In this document: positions 1-6,063 of the stretch, piece after piece | How positions within the stretch are numbered: position 1 is the stretch's first letter | How the letters are laid out: each line of letters starts with the position of its first letter | Origin: Gammaproteobacteria bacterium | GTDB taxonomy: Bacteria > Pseudomonadota > Gammaproteobacteria > SZUA-229 | Direction of reading: 5' to 3' | Assembly (NCBI GenBank): GCA_011051475.1 | Contig: DRLE01000138.1 | Coordinates: 1-7,375, forward strand | DNA: 7,375 bases | Made by a program: the position numbers and the translations under genes | The notes under the pieces: generated by a model | Database searches by the model: none | Told to the model about the DNA's origin: nothing | What the model saw: only the letters and a program-made list of their open reading frames with translations

Positions 1-19
1 CCATGAACGAAAAGCTTTA

Positions 20-110
20 ACCACAGAGAACACGGAGGACACAGAGATTATAAGCCTTTTATCATTAAAACAATAACCAGCAACTCTGTGTCCTCCGTGT
101 TCTCTGTGGT
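20..110. repeat. Perfect 27-bp inverted repeat built of 9-bp units
   Basis: Positions 20-46 and 84-110 are exact reverse complements over 27 bp, separated by a 37-bp AT-rich spacer (47-83). Each arm is itself a short tandem array. Positions 21-29, 30-38 and 39-47 read CCACAGAGA, ACACGGAGG and ACACAGAGA, giving a 9-bp consensus MCACRGAGR. The right arm ends 17 bp before the stop codon of the leftward gene (128-886), so leftward transcripts would form a long hairpin there. It could serve as a terminator or 3'-end stabiliser, although no strong U-tract follows. I recall similar ACACGGAGG-type sequences as dispersed intergenic repeats in many bacteria, but could not check this. I see no target-site duplication. 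Confidence 0.9.
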
Positions 111-127
111 GAAATCGCTTCTGGCTT

Positions 128-886
128 CTAATGCAATGAATCCCCGGCGCCCCACATATCATTGTATCGCTGCACTACTTCACGTACTTCCTCGGGGTAA
201 CCGATAATATCCATCTGCTGCATGCCTTCTCGGAAAAACTGCCGGGCGTCATTGGGCAGGTTTTTAATCAGGGCATCATAGGCCTGCTCGATCAGTTCCG
301 GATTGTGGCTGCGCGTGGCGACGATGCCGTAGTTCAGGTTCAGCACCCGCCACGGGCGCATCATATTCGTCTGCTCGACATCCCGGCGGATATCATCATC
401 CACCGCATCGATCACTTCACGGATAATACCGGTCAGCTCTTCCAGCAGATGCGGCTCGACGATTTCATTGGCCAGGCCGGCCAGCGAGTTAACCACCATG
501 TCGATCTGTGACAACCGGCCTCCGTGGCGCGCCACCCAGAGTGAGATCGGTATGCTCAAACGCAGCAGTTCGCGTGGCTGCTCACCGGTCTGCTGCTGCA
601 CCAGAGCGACCATGCCTTCGAGCAGGTCAAGCGCATACTGGCCGATCTGGCTGATATCCTTTTCTTCGAGCAGACCCAGGCTTTCCGCGCTCATCTGCGC
701 CTTCACCGCGCTGTCGGCATCAACACGCGCCATCACGTCGATGGCCTGATCCATGGCCTCCAGCAGCACCGGCAGGGTTTGCTTGCCATCACCTTTTTCC
801 GCGGATGATTCCTCCTGCAGCCAGGGCGCCAGTGTGCTGTGAAAAAGGTCTTTGAGAGCCGTTGCATTGAATGAAAAGTCGAGCAT
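128..886 (-). CDS. Conserved helical protein of unknown function
   Basis: This gene encodes 252 residues. I do not recognise the family. The protein is acidic and looks almost entirely alpha-helical, with no signal peptide, no convincing membrane segment and no Cys/His metal cluster. Runs such as LLEALDQAI-like helices near residues 40-60, a long amphipathic stretch around residues 130-170 rich in E, D, I and L, and the C-terminal segment PEEVREVVQRYNDMWG suggest a soluble cytoplasmic helical bundle. The start at 886 (ATG) is supported by AGGTGG at 891-896 on the minus strand, four bases upstream. The stop is TAG at 128-130. The gene is divergent from gloA. A perfect minus-strand TATAAT lies 35 bp upstream of the start, next to a dyad that may regulate it. 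No function is proposed. Confidence 0.85.
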   Translation of the reverse strand: MLDFSFNATALKDLFHSTLAPWLQEESSAEKGDGKQTLPVLLEAMDQAIDVMARVDADSAVKAQMSAESLGLLEEKDISQIGQYALDLLEGMVALVQQQTGEQPRELLRLSIPISLWVARHGGRLSQIDMVVNSLAGLANEIVEPHLLEELTGIIREVIDAVDDDIRRDVEQTNMMRPWRVLNLNYGIVATRSHNPELIEQAYDALIKNLPNDARQFFREGMQQMDIIGYPEEVREVVQRYNDMWGAGDSLH

Positions 887-901
887 ATTCCCACCTGAAG
901 A

Positions 902-923
902 AATCCGGTATTCAGACCGGATT
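902..923. promoter_or_regulatory. Dyad in the divergent promoter region, candidate operator
   Basis: AATCCGGT (902-909) and ACCGGATT (916-923) are perfect inverted arms with a 6-bp spacer. The dyad overlaps the last bases of the minus-strand TATAAT (921-926) and covers the expected start point of leftward transcription. That is a typical repressor position, and the site could also affect the divergent gloA. It could instead be a hairpin in the leader RNA. I do not recognise a regulator for it. Confidence 0.45.
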
Positions 924-949
924 ATACGTTAATATAGCCCGCAGGATAA
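921..949 (-). promoter_or_regulatory. Candidate sigma-70 promoter of the leftward gene
   Basis: The minus strand reads TATAAT at 926-921, a full consensus -10. A weak TTATCC (949-944) lies 17 bp upstream as a possible -35, matching TTGACA at only three positions. This placement would give a leader of about 28 bases before the ATG at 886. The -10 match is solid, while the -35 is poor. Confidence 0.4.
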
Positions 950-982
950 TAACCGGAACCTGTTTGCTTACGGGAGAATACA

Positions 983-1369
983 ATGCGCTTACTACACACC
1001 ATGCTCAGGGTGGGCAACCTGGAAGCCTCCGTAAAATTCTATACCGAGGTGCTTGGCATGAGCCTGCTGCGACAGAAAGACTACCCCGAGGGCAGGTTTA
1101 CCCTTGCCTTTCTCGGCTACGGTGACGAGGCTCACAATACCGCCCTGGAACTGACTTATAACTGGGATACCGACCATTATGACCTGGGCAACGGTTTCGG
1201 CCATCTCGCCATCGAGGTTGACGATGTCTATGAAGCCGCCGAAAGAATCCGCAAAGCCGGTGGCAGGATCATCCGCGAACCGGGACCGATGAATGCCGGC
1301 ACAACCCTGCTGGCCTTCGTCGCCGACCCCGACGGCTACGAAATCGAACTGCTGCAACCAAAAAACTGA
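983..1369 (+). CDS. gloA: Lactoylglutathione lyase (glyoxalase I)
   Basis: This cytoplasmic metalloenzyme isomerises the hemithioacetal of methylglyoxal and glutathione to S-lactoylglutathione, the first step of methylglyoxal detoxification. The 128 residues form two beta-alpha-beta-beta-beta vicinal-oxygen-chelate modules. The metal ligands H5, E56, H74 and E122 are all present at the same positions as in E. coli GloA. Conserved stretches include RVGNLEASVKFYTEVLGM (9-26), GFGHLAIEVDD (71-81) and FVADPDGYEIEL (112-123). The length and the lack of the insertions found in long Zn-type enzymes point to the short Ni/Co-activated bacterial class. The start is set by GGGAG at 972-976, six bases before the ATG. 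rnd follows after 44 bp with no terminator seen, so the two may share a transcript. Confidence 0.97.
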   Translation: MRLLHTMLRVGNLEASVKFYTEVLGMSLLRQKDYPEGRFTLAFLGYGDEAHNTALELTYNWDTDHYDLGNGFGHLAIEVDDVYEAAERIRKAGGRIIREPGPMNAGTTLLAFVADPDGYEIELLQPKN

Positions 1370-1413
1370 TCGATACAGCTGCAACACAACAACAGGTCCG
1401 GCCTTAAAACCCT

Positions 1414-2556
1414 ATGAAACCCGTACTGATTGAAAATGACAGCCAGATGCATGAACTGGCAGAACAACTGCAGCCTGAAAAGCTTGAGAACAATCTGATT
1501 GCCGTTGACACCGAGTTTTTCCGCGAAACCACCTATTACCCGAAACTGGCGCTGGTACAGATCGCCACCGACAGTATCGTCGCCTGTATCGACCCGCTGG
1601 CCTTTGACGCCCGCCCGGCACTGAAAAAAATCCTGCTGGATGAACATCTGCGCAAGGTTTTCCACTCCTGCTCGCAGGACATGGAGGTACTGTATTACTA
1701 CCTTGGTGAAGCCCCGGTAAACATCTACGACACCCAGCTCGCTCATGCCCTGCTGGACGAACACCAGCAGATCGGCTATGCCGCACTGGTGGAAAAGGAA
1801 CTGGGCGTGCAGCTCGACAAGTCACAGACCCGCACCAACTGGCTGCAGCGGCCGCTGACACAAAAACAGATTGACTACGCCGGGGACGATGTTTTCTATC
1901 TTTACCAGTTACAGCAGACACTGGACAGAAAGCTTGACGAGGCAGGACGCAAGGCCTGGTTTGAAGAAGACAGCCGGCACGTGCATTGCAATGAAAACAA
2001 TTTCCAGGTCGACATGGACAGGCTGTGGAAACGGGTCAAGGGCAGCAGCCGGCTTAACCGCAAAAAACTGGCCGTGGTCCAGGCCATTGCCCGCTGGCGT
2101 GAACAGCTGGCACAACAAAAGGACCTGACCCGGCGCAAGGTTATGGCCGACAATATCGTTGTTGATCTGGCCTTTAACCCGCCCGATGAGTTACACGCAC
2201 TGCAGGCCATGCTCGACCGCCGGCAGCGACTGAATACACAGGAACTGCAAACACTGCTCGATACCATCACGCAGGCGCGGCAGCTTCCTGCCGAACAGTG
2301 GCCGGACAACCAGTTCAGTATTCTTGACGACCGGCAGAAAGGCCTGCTGAAAAAACTGCAACAGCAGCTTGCCGAAAAAGCCGGCGAGCTGGGGCTGTCG
2401 ACCGGCATTCTGTGCTCACGAAAGGATCTGGAACAACTGATACTGCAGTCAGAACGTGACAATGAGGAAGCCCTGAACACGCTCGGCATCTGCCATGGCT
2501 GGCGCTACGAATGTATCGGCAGGGCTCTGGTGGACACTATCCACAATGCCAAATAA
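1414..2556 (+). CDS. rnd: Ribonuclease D
   Basis: This is a 3'-to-5' exoribonuclease that trims tRNA precursors and other small structured RNAs. The 380 residues match the usual family length. The DEDDy nuclease domain occupies about residues 1-190. Exo I is VDTEFFRE with D32 and E34, Exo II is HSCSQDMEVL with D89, and Exo III is YAGDDVFYL with Y155 and D159. All catalytic residues are intact. The HRDC domain follows at about 210-290, with the expected LTRRKVMADNIVVDLA segment, and a second, more divergent HRDC-like helical region extends to the C-terminus. The Shine-Dalgarno sequence is weak: the bases before ATG 1414 read CCTTAAAACCCT. This suggests modest translation or coupling to gloA, 44 bp upstream. 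The next gene lies 173 bp away. Confidence 0.97.
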   Translation: MKPVLIENDSQMHELAEQLQPEKLENNLIAVDTEFFRETTYYPKLALVQIATDSIVACIDPLAFDARPALKKILLDEHLRKVFHSCSQDMEVLYYYLGEAPVNIYDTQLAHALLDEHQQIGYAALVEKELGVQLDKSQTRTNWLQRPLTQKQIDYAGDDVFYLYQLQQTLDRKLDEAGRKAWFEEDSRHVHCNENNFQVDMDRLWKRVKGSSRLNRKKLAVVQAIARWREQLAQQKDLTRRKVMADNIVVDLAFNPPDELHALQAMLDRRQRLNTQELQTLLDTITQARQLPAEQWPDNQFSILDDRQKGLLKKLQQQLAEKAGELGLSTGILCSRKDLEQLILQSERDNEEALNTLGICHGWRYECIGRALVDTIHNAK

Positions 2557-2589
2557 CGGTTGTATCGAGTTCTCAGGCGTACTACTATT

Positions 2590-2605
2590 GAAACAGGCCT
2601 GTTTC
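2590..2605. repeat. 16-bp perfect palindrome downstream of rnd
   Basis: GAAACAGGCCTGTTTC is a perfect palindrome 34 bp after the rnd stop codon. A run of five T (2616-2620) follows some 10 bp later, so it could contribute to weak termination with GGCC as loop. It could equally be a site for a dimeric regulator of the DUF4426 gene downstream. The palindrome is certain but its role is not. Confidence 0.6.
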
Positions 2606-2659
2606 TGTAAATGCGTTTTTAACCATTACGCAGCGATGAAACAGATATTTTGAACAAAT

Positions 2660-2675
2660 ACAGCGAGCACGCTGT
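2660..2675. repeat. Short hairpin ACAGCG-N4-CGCTGT
   Basis: Six-bp perfect arms (2660-2665 and 2670-2675) are separated by AGCA. It lies just upstream of the Fur-box-like sequence and 55 bp before the DUF4426 start. The arms are short, so chance is possible. It may be an operator or a minor RNA hairpin. Confidence 0.3.
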
Positions 2676-2677
2676 CT

Positions 2678-2699
2678 CAAGTTCAGAATCATTATCAAT
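2678..2699. promoter_or_regulatory. Fur-box-like sequence upstream of the DUF4426 gene
   Basis: Positions 2678-2696 match the 19-bp Fur consensus GATAATGATAATCATTATC at 13 positions. Ten of these are consecutive and exact: AATCATTATC at 2687-2696. The overlapping AATAAT at 2697-2702 could be the -10 of the downstream gene, so a bound regulator would block the promoter. The region is AT-rich, which raises the chance of a spurious match, and the left half of the site is poor. Confidence 0.35.
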
Positions 2700-2729
2700 A
2701 ATAAAAGCGATACAGCCAGGAGTACGGAT

Positions 2730-3185
2730 ATGCAACATTCAAGCAGCAAATTTCTGAAGGTGTTATTTCTTTTTGTTTTATCTCTTGCCAGCTTCGGCGC
2801 CAGTGCCGAAAGCTCGAAAGAGTTCGGCGACTATGTTGTGCACTACAACGCCTTTCGCAGTGACACCATATCTCCTGAAGTCGCCAAGCAGTACGGTCTG
2901 GCCCGCGCCAGCAACCGCGCACTGATTAATATTGCCGTACTGAAGAAGGTCATGAACACAACCGGCAAACCCACGGCAGCAAAGGTTACCGGCCATGCCA
3001 GCAACCTGACCGGACAGCTGAAAAAACTGGAATTTCGTGAAATCCATGAAGGCAATGCCATTTACTATCTGGCTGACGTCAAGATCAGCGATGGCGAATT
3101 TCTCAAGTTTGACCTGAAAATCGTCCCCGAAGGCGAAAGCCGGGCGGCCCGTCTGAAATTTGAAAAACGCTTCTTTACCAACTAG
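2730..3185 (+). CDS. Exported DUF4426 protein
   Basis: This gene encodes 151 residues. The N-terminus is a Sec signal peptide: positively charged SSKFLK, hydrophobic VLFLFVLSLASF, then GASA with probable cleavage before ESSKEF (around residue 26/27). The mature part matches DUF4426 along its length. It opens with FGDYVVHYNAFRSDTISPEVAKQYG and continues with ASNRALINIAVLKK (about 60-73), and it ends in beta-rich segments such as FDLKIVPEG. The protein should be periplasmic, or surface-associated if further processed. There is no lipobox cysteine. Its biochemical role is unknown. AGGAG at 2718-2722, seven bases before ATG 2730, supports the start. It appears to be a single-gene transcript: a 173-bp gap precedes it and a strong terminator follows. 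Confidence 0.9.
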   Translation: MQHSSSKFLKVLFLFVLSLASFGASAESSKEFGDYVVHYNAFRSDTISPEVAKQYGLARASNRALINIAVLKKVMNTTGKPTAAKVTGHASNLTGQLKKLEFREIHEGNAIYYLADVKISDGEFLKFDLKIVPEGESRAARLKFEKRFFTN

Positions 3186-3225
3186 GAAGCCCCTGAATAC
3201 TGCATCCATGCATTATCAGAGCAGA

Positions 3226-3264
3226 AAAAAAGCCGCTTGAAGCGAAATTTCAGGCGGCTTTTTT
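3226..3264. terminator. Bidirectional rho-independent terminator
   Basis: GCCGCTTGAAG (3232-3242) pairs with TTTCAGGCGGC (3248-3258) around a CGAAA loop. This gives an 11-bp stem with two G-U pairs. Six A precede it (3226-3231) and six T follow (3259-3264), so it works on both strands. It lies between the convergent DUF4426 gene (ends 3185) and DUF3301 gene (ends 3283). Confidence 0.93.
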
Positions 3265-3295
3265 CCAGCTGCATTCAGTGCCTCAATGCAGCTGG
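3265..3295. repeat. 11-bp inverted repeat spanning the DUF3301 stop codon
   Basis: CCAGCTGCATT (3265-3275) and AATGCAGCTGG (3285-3295) are perfect inverted arms with a 9-bp spacer. The minus-strand stop TGA (3285-3283) falls at the spacer edge, so the last DUF3301 codons form one arm. The leftward transcript carries this hairpin directly before the terminator at 3226-3264. It may stabilise the 3' end or assist termination. Confidence 0.75.
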
Positions 3296-3618
3296 ACCCT
3301 CGCCCGATCCAGCGCAGGCAGACGGGTTTCCACCACCTGTTTGCCGATCAGCACAATATAGCCGTGTTCACGCCGGCCAAAGTCATTCGTCTGGCTGTCG
3401 CTGTATTCAAAGCTGTACAGCCGGCAGATCTGCACCCGGCCGTTATGATCACGCCGCAGCCAGCTGCGCTGACGGCTTACAGTGGCGTCAAGCAGCTGTA
3501 CCGCCGCCTGGTCGCACTTCTGGCGACAGACGAATAGCGCCATTTCGTTGCTTTTCTGGGTATCCCACCAATACCAGATGCCGCCGGCCAGGATTAATAG
3601 AAGAAATAACTCGTCCAT
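3283..3618 (-). CDS. DUF3301 family membrane-anchored protein
   Basis: This gene encodes 111 residues. The N-terminus MDELFLLLILAGGIWYWWDTQ is a single membrane segment (about residues 4-18) with the aromatic WYWWD boundary usual for DUF3301. It is followed by CRQKCDQAAVQLLDATVSRQRSWLRRD (about 31-57), RLYSFEYS (66-73) and a C-terminal GYIVLIGKQVVETRLP segment (about 86-101). The remainder should be a small soluble domain beside the inner membrane. Two cysteines (C31 and C35) stand close together just after the anchor. Function is unknown. The start is ATG at 3618. No clear Shine-Dalgarno sequence precedes it, but an upstream start would break the family's usual N-terminus. It is convergent with the DUF4426 gene and divergent from fabA. 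Confidence 0.88.
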   Translation of the reverse strand: MDELFLLLILAGGIWYWWDTQKSNEMALFVCRQKCDQAAVQLLDATVSRQRSWLRRDHNGRVQICRLYSFEYSDSQTNDFGRREHGYIVLIGKQVVETRLPALDRARVQLH

Positions 3619-3633
3619 CGCTGAAAATATTAC

Positions 3634-3675
3634 TTGATAACAATCATATCATCGTACAGTATTTTCCGATAAAAT
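3634..3675 (+). promoter_or_regulatory. Candidate fabA promoter region
   Basis: The 99 bp between the divergent DUF3301 and fabA starts are AT-rich. TTGATA (3634-3639) is a good -35 with TACAGT (3655-3660) at a short 15-bp spacing. TAAAAT (3670-3675) is a better -10 but lacks a recognisable -35. I see no dyad resembling the E. coli FadR or FabR sites. The exact promoter is uncertain. Confidence 0.25.
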
Positions 3676-3717
3676 TAGCGGTTAATTAACAAATACAAAA
3701 CCACACTGAGAGATAAC

Positions 3718-4254
3718 ATGCTTGCCGATAAGGATTCTGCTGAAAGACCCAGCGCCTATGACTACGACGACCTGATTGCCTGTACCCGCGGCGAACTGTT
3801 TGGCCCGGGCAATGCGCAACTGCCGGCGCCGAACATGCTGATGCTGGACCGCATTACCCATATCGCCGAAGACGGTGGTGCCTACGGCAAGGGTGAAATC
3901 AAGGCGGAACTGGATATCAAGCCTGACCTGTGGTTTTTCGAATGCCACTTTATCAATGACCCGGTCATGCCCGGTTGCCTCGGCCTTGATGCCATGTGGC
4001 AGCTGGTCGGCTTTCACCTGGGCTGGCTGGGGCACCCCGGCCGCGGTCGCGCCCTGGGCGTGGGTGAAGTCAAGTTCACCGGCCAGGTGCTGCCCACCGC
4101 CAAACAGGTCAATTACCAGATTGATATCAAGCGTATTATCGCCCGCGGCCTGGTCATGGGCATCGCCGATGCGACCCTGTCGGTTGACGACCGTGAAATC
4201 TATGTGGCAAAAAATTTACGTGTAGGACTGTTTACCTCAACTGAAAATTTTTAA
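3718..4254 (+). CDS. fabA: 3-hydroxydecanoyl-ACP dehydratase/isomerase
   Basis: FabA dehydrates 3-hydroxyacyl-ACP and isomerises trans-2-decenoyl-ACP to cis-3-decenoyl-ACP. This is the branch point of anaerobic unsaturated fatty acid synthesis, in the cytoplasm. The 178 residues form one hot-dog fold very close to E. coli FabA, with a few extra residues at the N-terminus. The catalytic His is H77 in WFFECHF, and the catalytic Asp is D91 in PVMPGCLGLDAMWQLVGF. The stretches LPAPNMLMLDR (35-45) and RALGVGEVKFTGQVLPTAK are nearly invariant and separate it from FabZ, which lacks the isomerase-type sequence. The start is supported by GAGAG at 3708-3712, five bases before the ATG. fabB begins nine bases after the stop, giving the fabAB operon common in Pseudomonas and related groups but split in E. 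coli. Confidence 0.98.
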   Translation: MLADKDSAERPSAYDYDDLIACTRGELFGPGNAQLPAPNMLMLDRITHIAEDGGAYGKGEIKAELDIKPDLWFFECHFINDPVMPGCLGLDAMWQLVGFHLGWLGHPGRGRALGVGEVKFTGQVLPTAKQVNYQIDIKRIIARGLVMGIADATLSVDDREIYVAKNLRVGLFTSTENF

Positions 4255-4263
4255 GGTGTTGAA

Positions 4264-5481
4264 ATGAAACGAGTTGTTATTTCCGGTATCGGTATTGTTT
4301 CCTGTCTGGGTAACGATAAAGACGCCGTACTGGAATCTCTGAAAGAAGGTCGCTCCGGTATTAAATTCAAGCAGGAATATGCCGACATCGGCATGCGCAG
4401 CCAGATAGCCGGCAGCATTGACATCAATGTGGATGACTTTATCGACCGCAAGGTCAAGCGTTTTATGGGCGATGCCGCTGCCTTTGCCTATATTGCCATG
4501 CAGCAGGCTGTTGCAGATGCAAAGCTGGATGAAAACCAGGTTTCCAATATCCGTACCGGTATTATTATGGGTTCCGGTGGCGCCTCTTCTGCCAACCAGG
4601 TAGAGGCCGCCGATATTCTGCGCAGCAAGGGTATTCGTCGCGTCGGCCCCTATATGGTGCCGCGCACCATGGCCAGCACGGTTTCCGCCTGTCTGGCCAC
4701 GCCGTTTCACATCAAGGGCGTCAACTATTCCATCAGCTCCGCCTGCGCCACCAGCACGCATTGCATCGGCAACGCCTATGAACTGATACAGATGGGCAAG
4801 CAGGACATTATCTTTGCCGGTGGCGGCGAAGAGGAACACTGGTCCCTGAGCATGCTGTTCGACGCCATGGGCGCACTGTCCACCCACTTCAACGACACCC
4901 CGGAAAAAGCTTCACGCACCTACGATGCTGACCGTGACGGCTTTGTTATTGCCGGTGGCGGCGCCTGTGTCGTGGTCGAGGAACTCGAACACGCGCTGAA
5001 ACGCGGCGCGCCTATCTATGCGGAAATCGTCGGCTATGGCGCCACTTCCGACGGCGTCGACATGGTGGCTCCGTCCGGTGAAGGCGCCATTCGCTGCATG
5101 CAGATGGCAATGCAGGATGTTGATGGCGAACTGGACTACATCAACTCGCACGGCACCAGCACCCCTGTCGGTGACACCAAGGAGCTTTACGCCATTCGTG
5201 AAACCTTCGGCGACAAAATCCCGCCCATCAGCTCCAGTAAATCACTGGCCGGGCATTCACTGGGCGCCTCCGGCGCACAGGAAGCCATTTACACCATGCT
5301 GATGATGCAGCACAACTTTATCCAGGCCTCGGCCAATATCGAGAACATCGACGAAAAGGCGGCCGGCATGCCTATAGTGACCGAGCGCCGTGACAATGTG
5401 GATATACAGCTGGCCATGTCCAATAACTTCGGTTTCGGCGGCACCAATGCCTGCCTGGTTATGAAAAAATTCAGCGATTAA
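4264..5481 (+). CDS. fabB: 3-oxoacyl-ACP synthase I (KAS I)
   Basis: FabB condenses malonyl-ACP with acyl-ACP and is needed to elongate the cis-3-decenoyl-ACP made by FabA. The 405 residues form the duplicated thiolase fold. The catalytic triad is complete: C161 in SSACATSTHCIGNA, H296 in NSHGTSTPVGD and H331 in AGHSLGASG, two residues short of the E. coli numbering. The active-site surroundings GGGEEEHW, DAMGALSTHFND and the C-terminal NNFGFGGTNACLVM are of the FabB rather than FabF type. The ribosome-binding site AAGGTG (4253-4258) overlaps the fabA stop, five bases before the ATG, so the two genes are probably translationally coupled. No clear terminator follows in the 72 bp before the next gene, so some read-through is possible. 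Confidence 0.98.
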   Translation: MKRVVISGIGIVSCLGNDKDAVLESLKEGRSGIKFKQEYADIGMRSQIAGSIDINVDDFIDRKVKRFMGDAAAFAYIAMQQAVADAKLDENQVSNIRTGIIMGSGGASSANQVEAADILRSKGIRRVGPYMVPRTMASTVSACLATPFHIKGVNYSISSACATSTHCIGNAYELIQMGKQDIIFAGGGEEEHWSLSMLFDAMGALSTHFNDTPEKASRTYDADRDGFVIAGGGACVVVEELEHALKRGAPIYAEIVGYGATSDGVDMVAPSGEGAIRCMQMAMQDVDGELDYINSHGTSTPVGDTKELYAIRETFGDKIPPISSSKSLAGHSLGASGAQEAIYTMLMMQHNFIQASANIENIDEKAAGMPIVTERRDNVDIQLAMSNNFGFGGTNACLVMKKFSD

Positions 5482-5500
5482 TGAGTCACTTAGCTGCACT

Positions 5501-5529
5501 TTGACAAACTGGTGCTACACTTGATTAAA
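5501..5529 (+). promoter_or_regulatory. Candidate promoter after fabB
   Basis: TTGACA at 5501-5506 is a full consensus -35. The hexamer 17 bp downstream, ATTAAA (5524-5529), is a poor -10. An overlapping TG-N-TACACT (5513-5521) resembles an extended -10 but lies too close to use the same -35. Either would start transcription upstream of ATG 5554. If the first reading is right, GTG 5512 lies inside the promoter and cannot be the start of the next gene. Confidence 0.3.
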
Positions 5530-5553
5530 GCAAAATCACCAAATTACAAGGCC

Positions 5554-6063
5554 ATGCTAAAAATCAAATCGCTGAATACCTCACTGCTGCAGTCCGTAAG
5601 GCTCGCTGCGCCCGTCTTTCTTCTGCTTGGCCTGGCGCCCGGCAATGCACTGGCTGACCGACCGGCCATGGAAGAAGCGCAACACACCATGCACGCCGAA
5701 TCCTCTGATGAACAGCGGGCGATGAATCCCGATACCGCCGGCGAAGGCGAAAATCGCCCTGCCATGCCTTCTTCGGTTGAGATAATCATGCAGCAGCAAC
5801 CCGAGGCCAGCGTACAGCAGCACAGCGGCGATGTGCTGCAGCTGCAGCCGGTGGAGATCCAGCCCGGACAGAGCATTCCCGTACAGGTACTGGACACGCC
5901 GCGCCGTGGTGCCAGCATGGACAAGGTGCAACGTGAACTCGGCCAGCCCATCTCCATATCCGACAGCGTTGGCCAGCCGCCGATTACCCGCTGGACCTAT
6001 CCCGACCGCGTGGTCTATTTTGAATACAGCAATGTAATTCACGTTGTCAAACGCCAGCAGTAA
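5554..6063 (+). CDS. Secreted protein with BamE/SmpA-like C-terminus
   Basis: This gene encodes 169 residues from ATG 5554. A signal peptide is visible: KIKSLNTSLLQSVR, the hydrophobic stretch LAAPVFLLLGLAPG, then NALA with cleavage before DRPAM (about residue 34/35). A Gln/Glu/Met-rich and probably disordered linker follows (about 35-105). The last 50 residues look structured. RGASMDKVQRELGQPISISDSVGQPPITRWTYP resembles the helix-then-Gly-x-P pattern of BamE/SmpA-type domains, and VVYFEYSNVIHVV gives the closing strands. The resemblance is at motif level only, so a role in the outer-membrane BAM complex should not be assumed. There is no lipobox. A GTG at 5512 would add 14 residues ahead of an already complete signal peptide, so ATG is preferred despite a weak ribosome-binding site. 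The stop overlaps the next gene. Confidence 0.75.
   Translation: MLKIKSLNTSLLQSVRLAAPVFLLLGLAPGNALADRPAMEEAQHTMHAESSDEQRAMNPDTAGEGENRPAMPSSVEIIMQQQPEASVQQHSGDVLQLQPVEIQPGQSIPVQVLDTPRRGASMDKVQRELGQPISISDSVGQPPITRWTYPDRVVYFEYSNVIHVVKRQQ

Noticed and set aside
20..110. The 27-bp inverted repeat as the ends of an insertion sequence
   Set aside because: Only 37 bp lie between the arms, the arms are simple 9-bp tandem repeats, and no target duplication flanks them.
1336..1921. Two minus-strand open frames of 142 and 169 codons opposite rnd and gloA
   Set aside because: They overlap a confidently identified RNase D with all catalytic residues. Their composition is typical of antisense frames and no family is recognisable.
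3237..3689. Open frame of 150 codons on the plus strand opposite the DUF3301 gene
   Set aside because: It starts with TTG inside the terminator stem, reads antisense through DUF3301, is rich in P, R, C and S as expected of a shadow frame, and has no ribosome-binding site.
3619..3717. FadR or FabR operator upstream of fabA
   Set aside because: No sequence resembling AACTGGTC-N-GACCAGTT or a comparable long dyad occurs in the 99 bp before fabA.
4237..4887. Minus-strand open frame of 216 codons opposite fabB
   Set aside because: It is Gly/Ala/His-rich, fully antisense to conserved KAS I coding sequence, and has no supporting start signals.
5512..5553. GTG at 5512 as the start of the secreted protein
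   Set aside because: It adds 14 residues before an already complete signal peptide and falls within the candidate promoter that begins with TTGACA at 5501.
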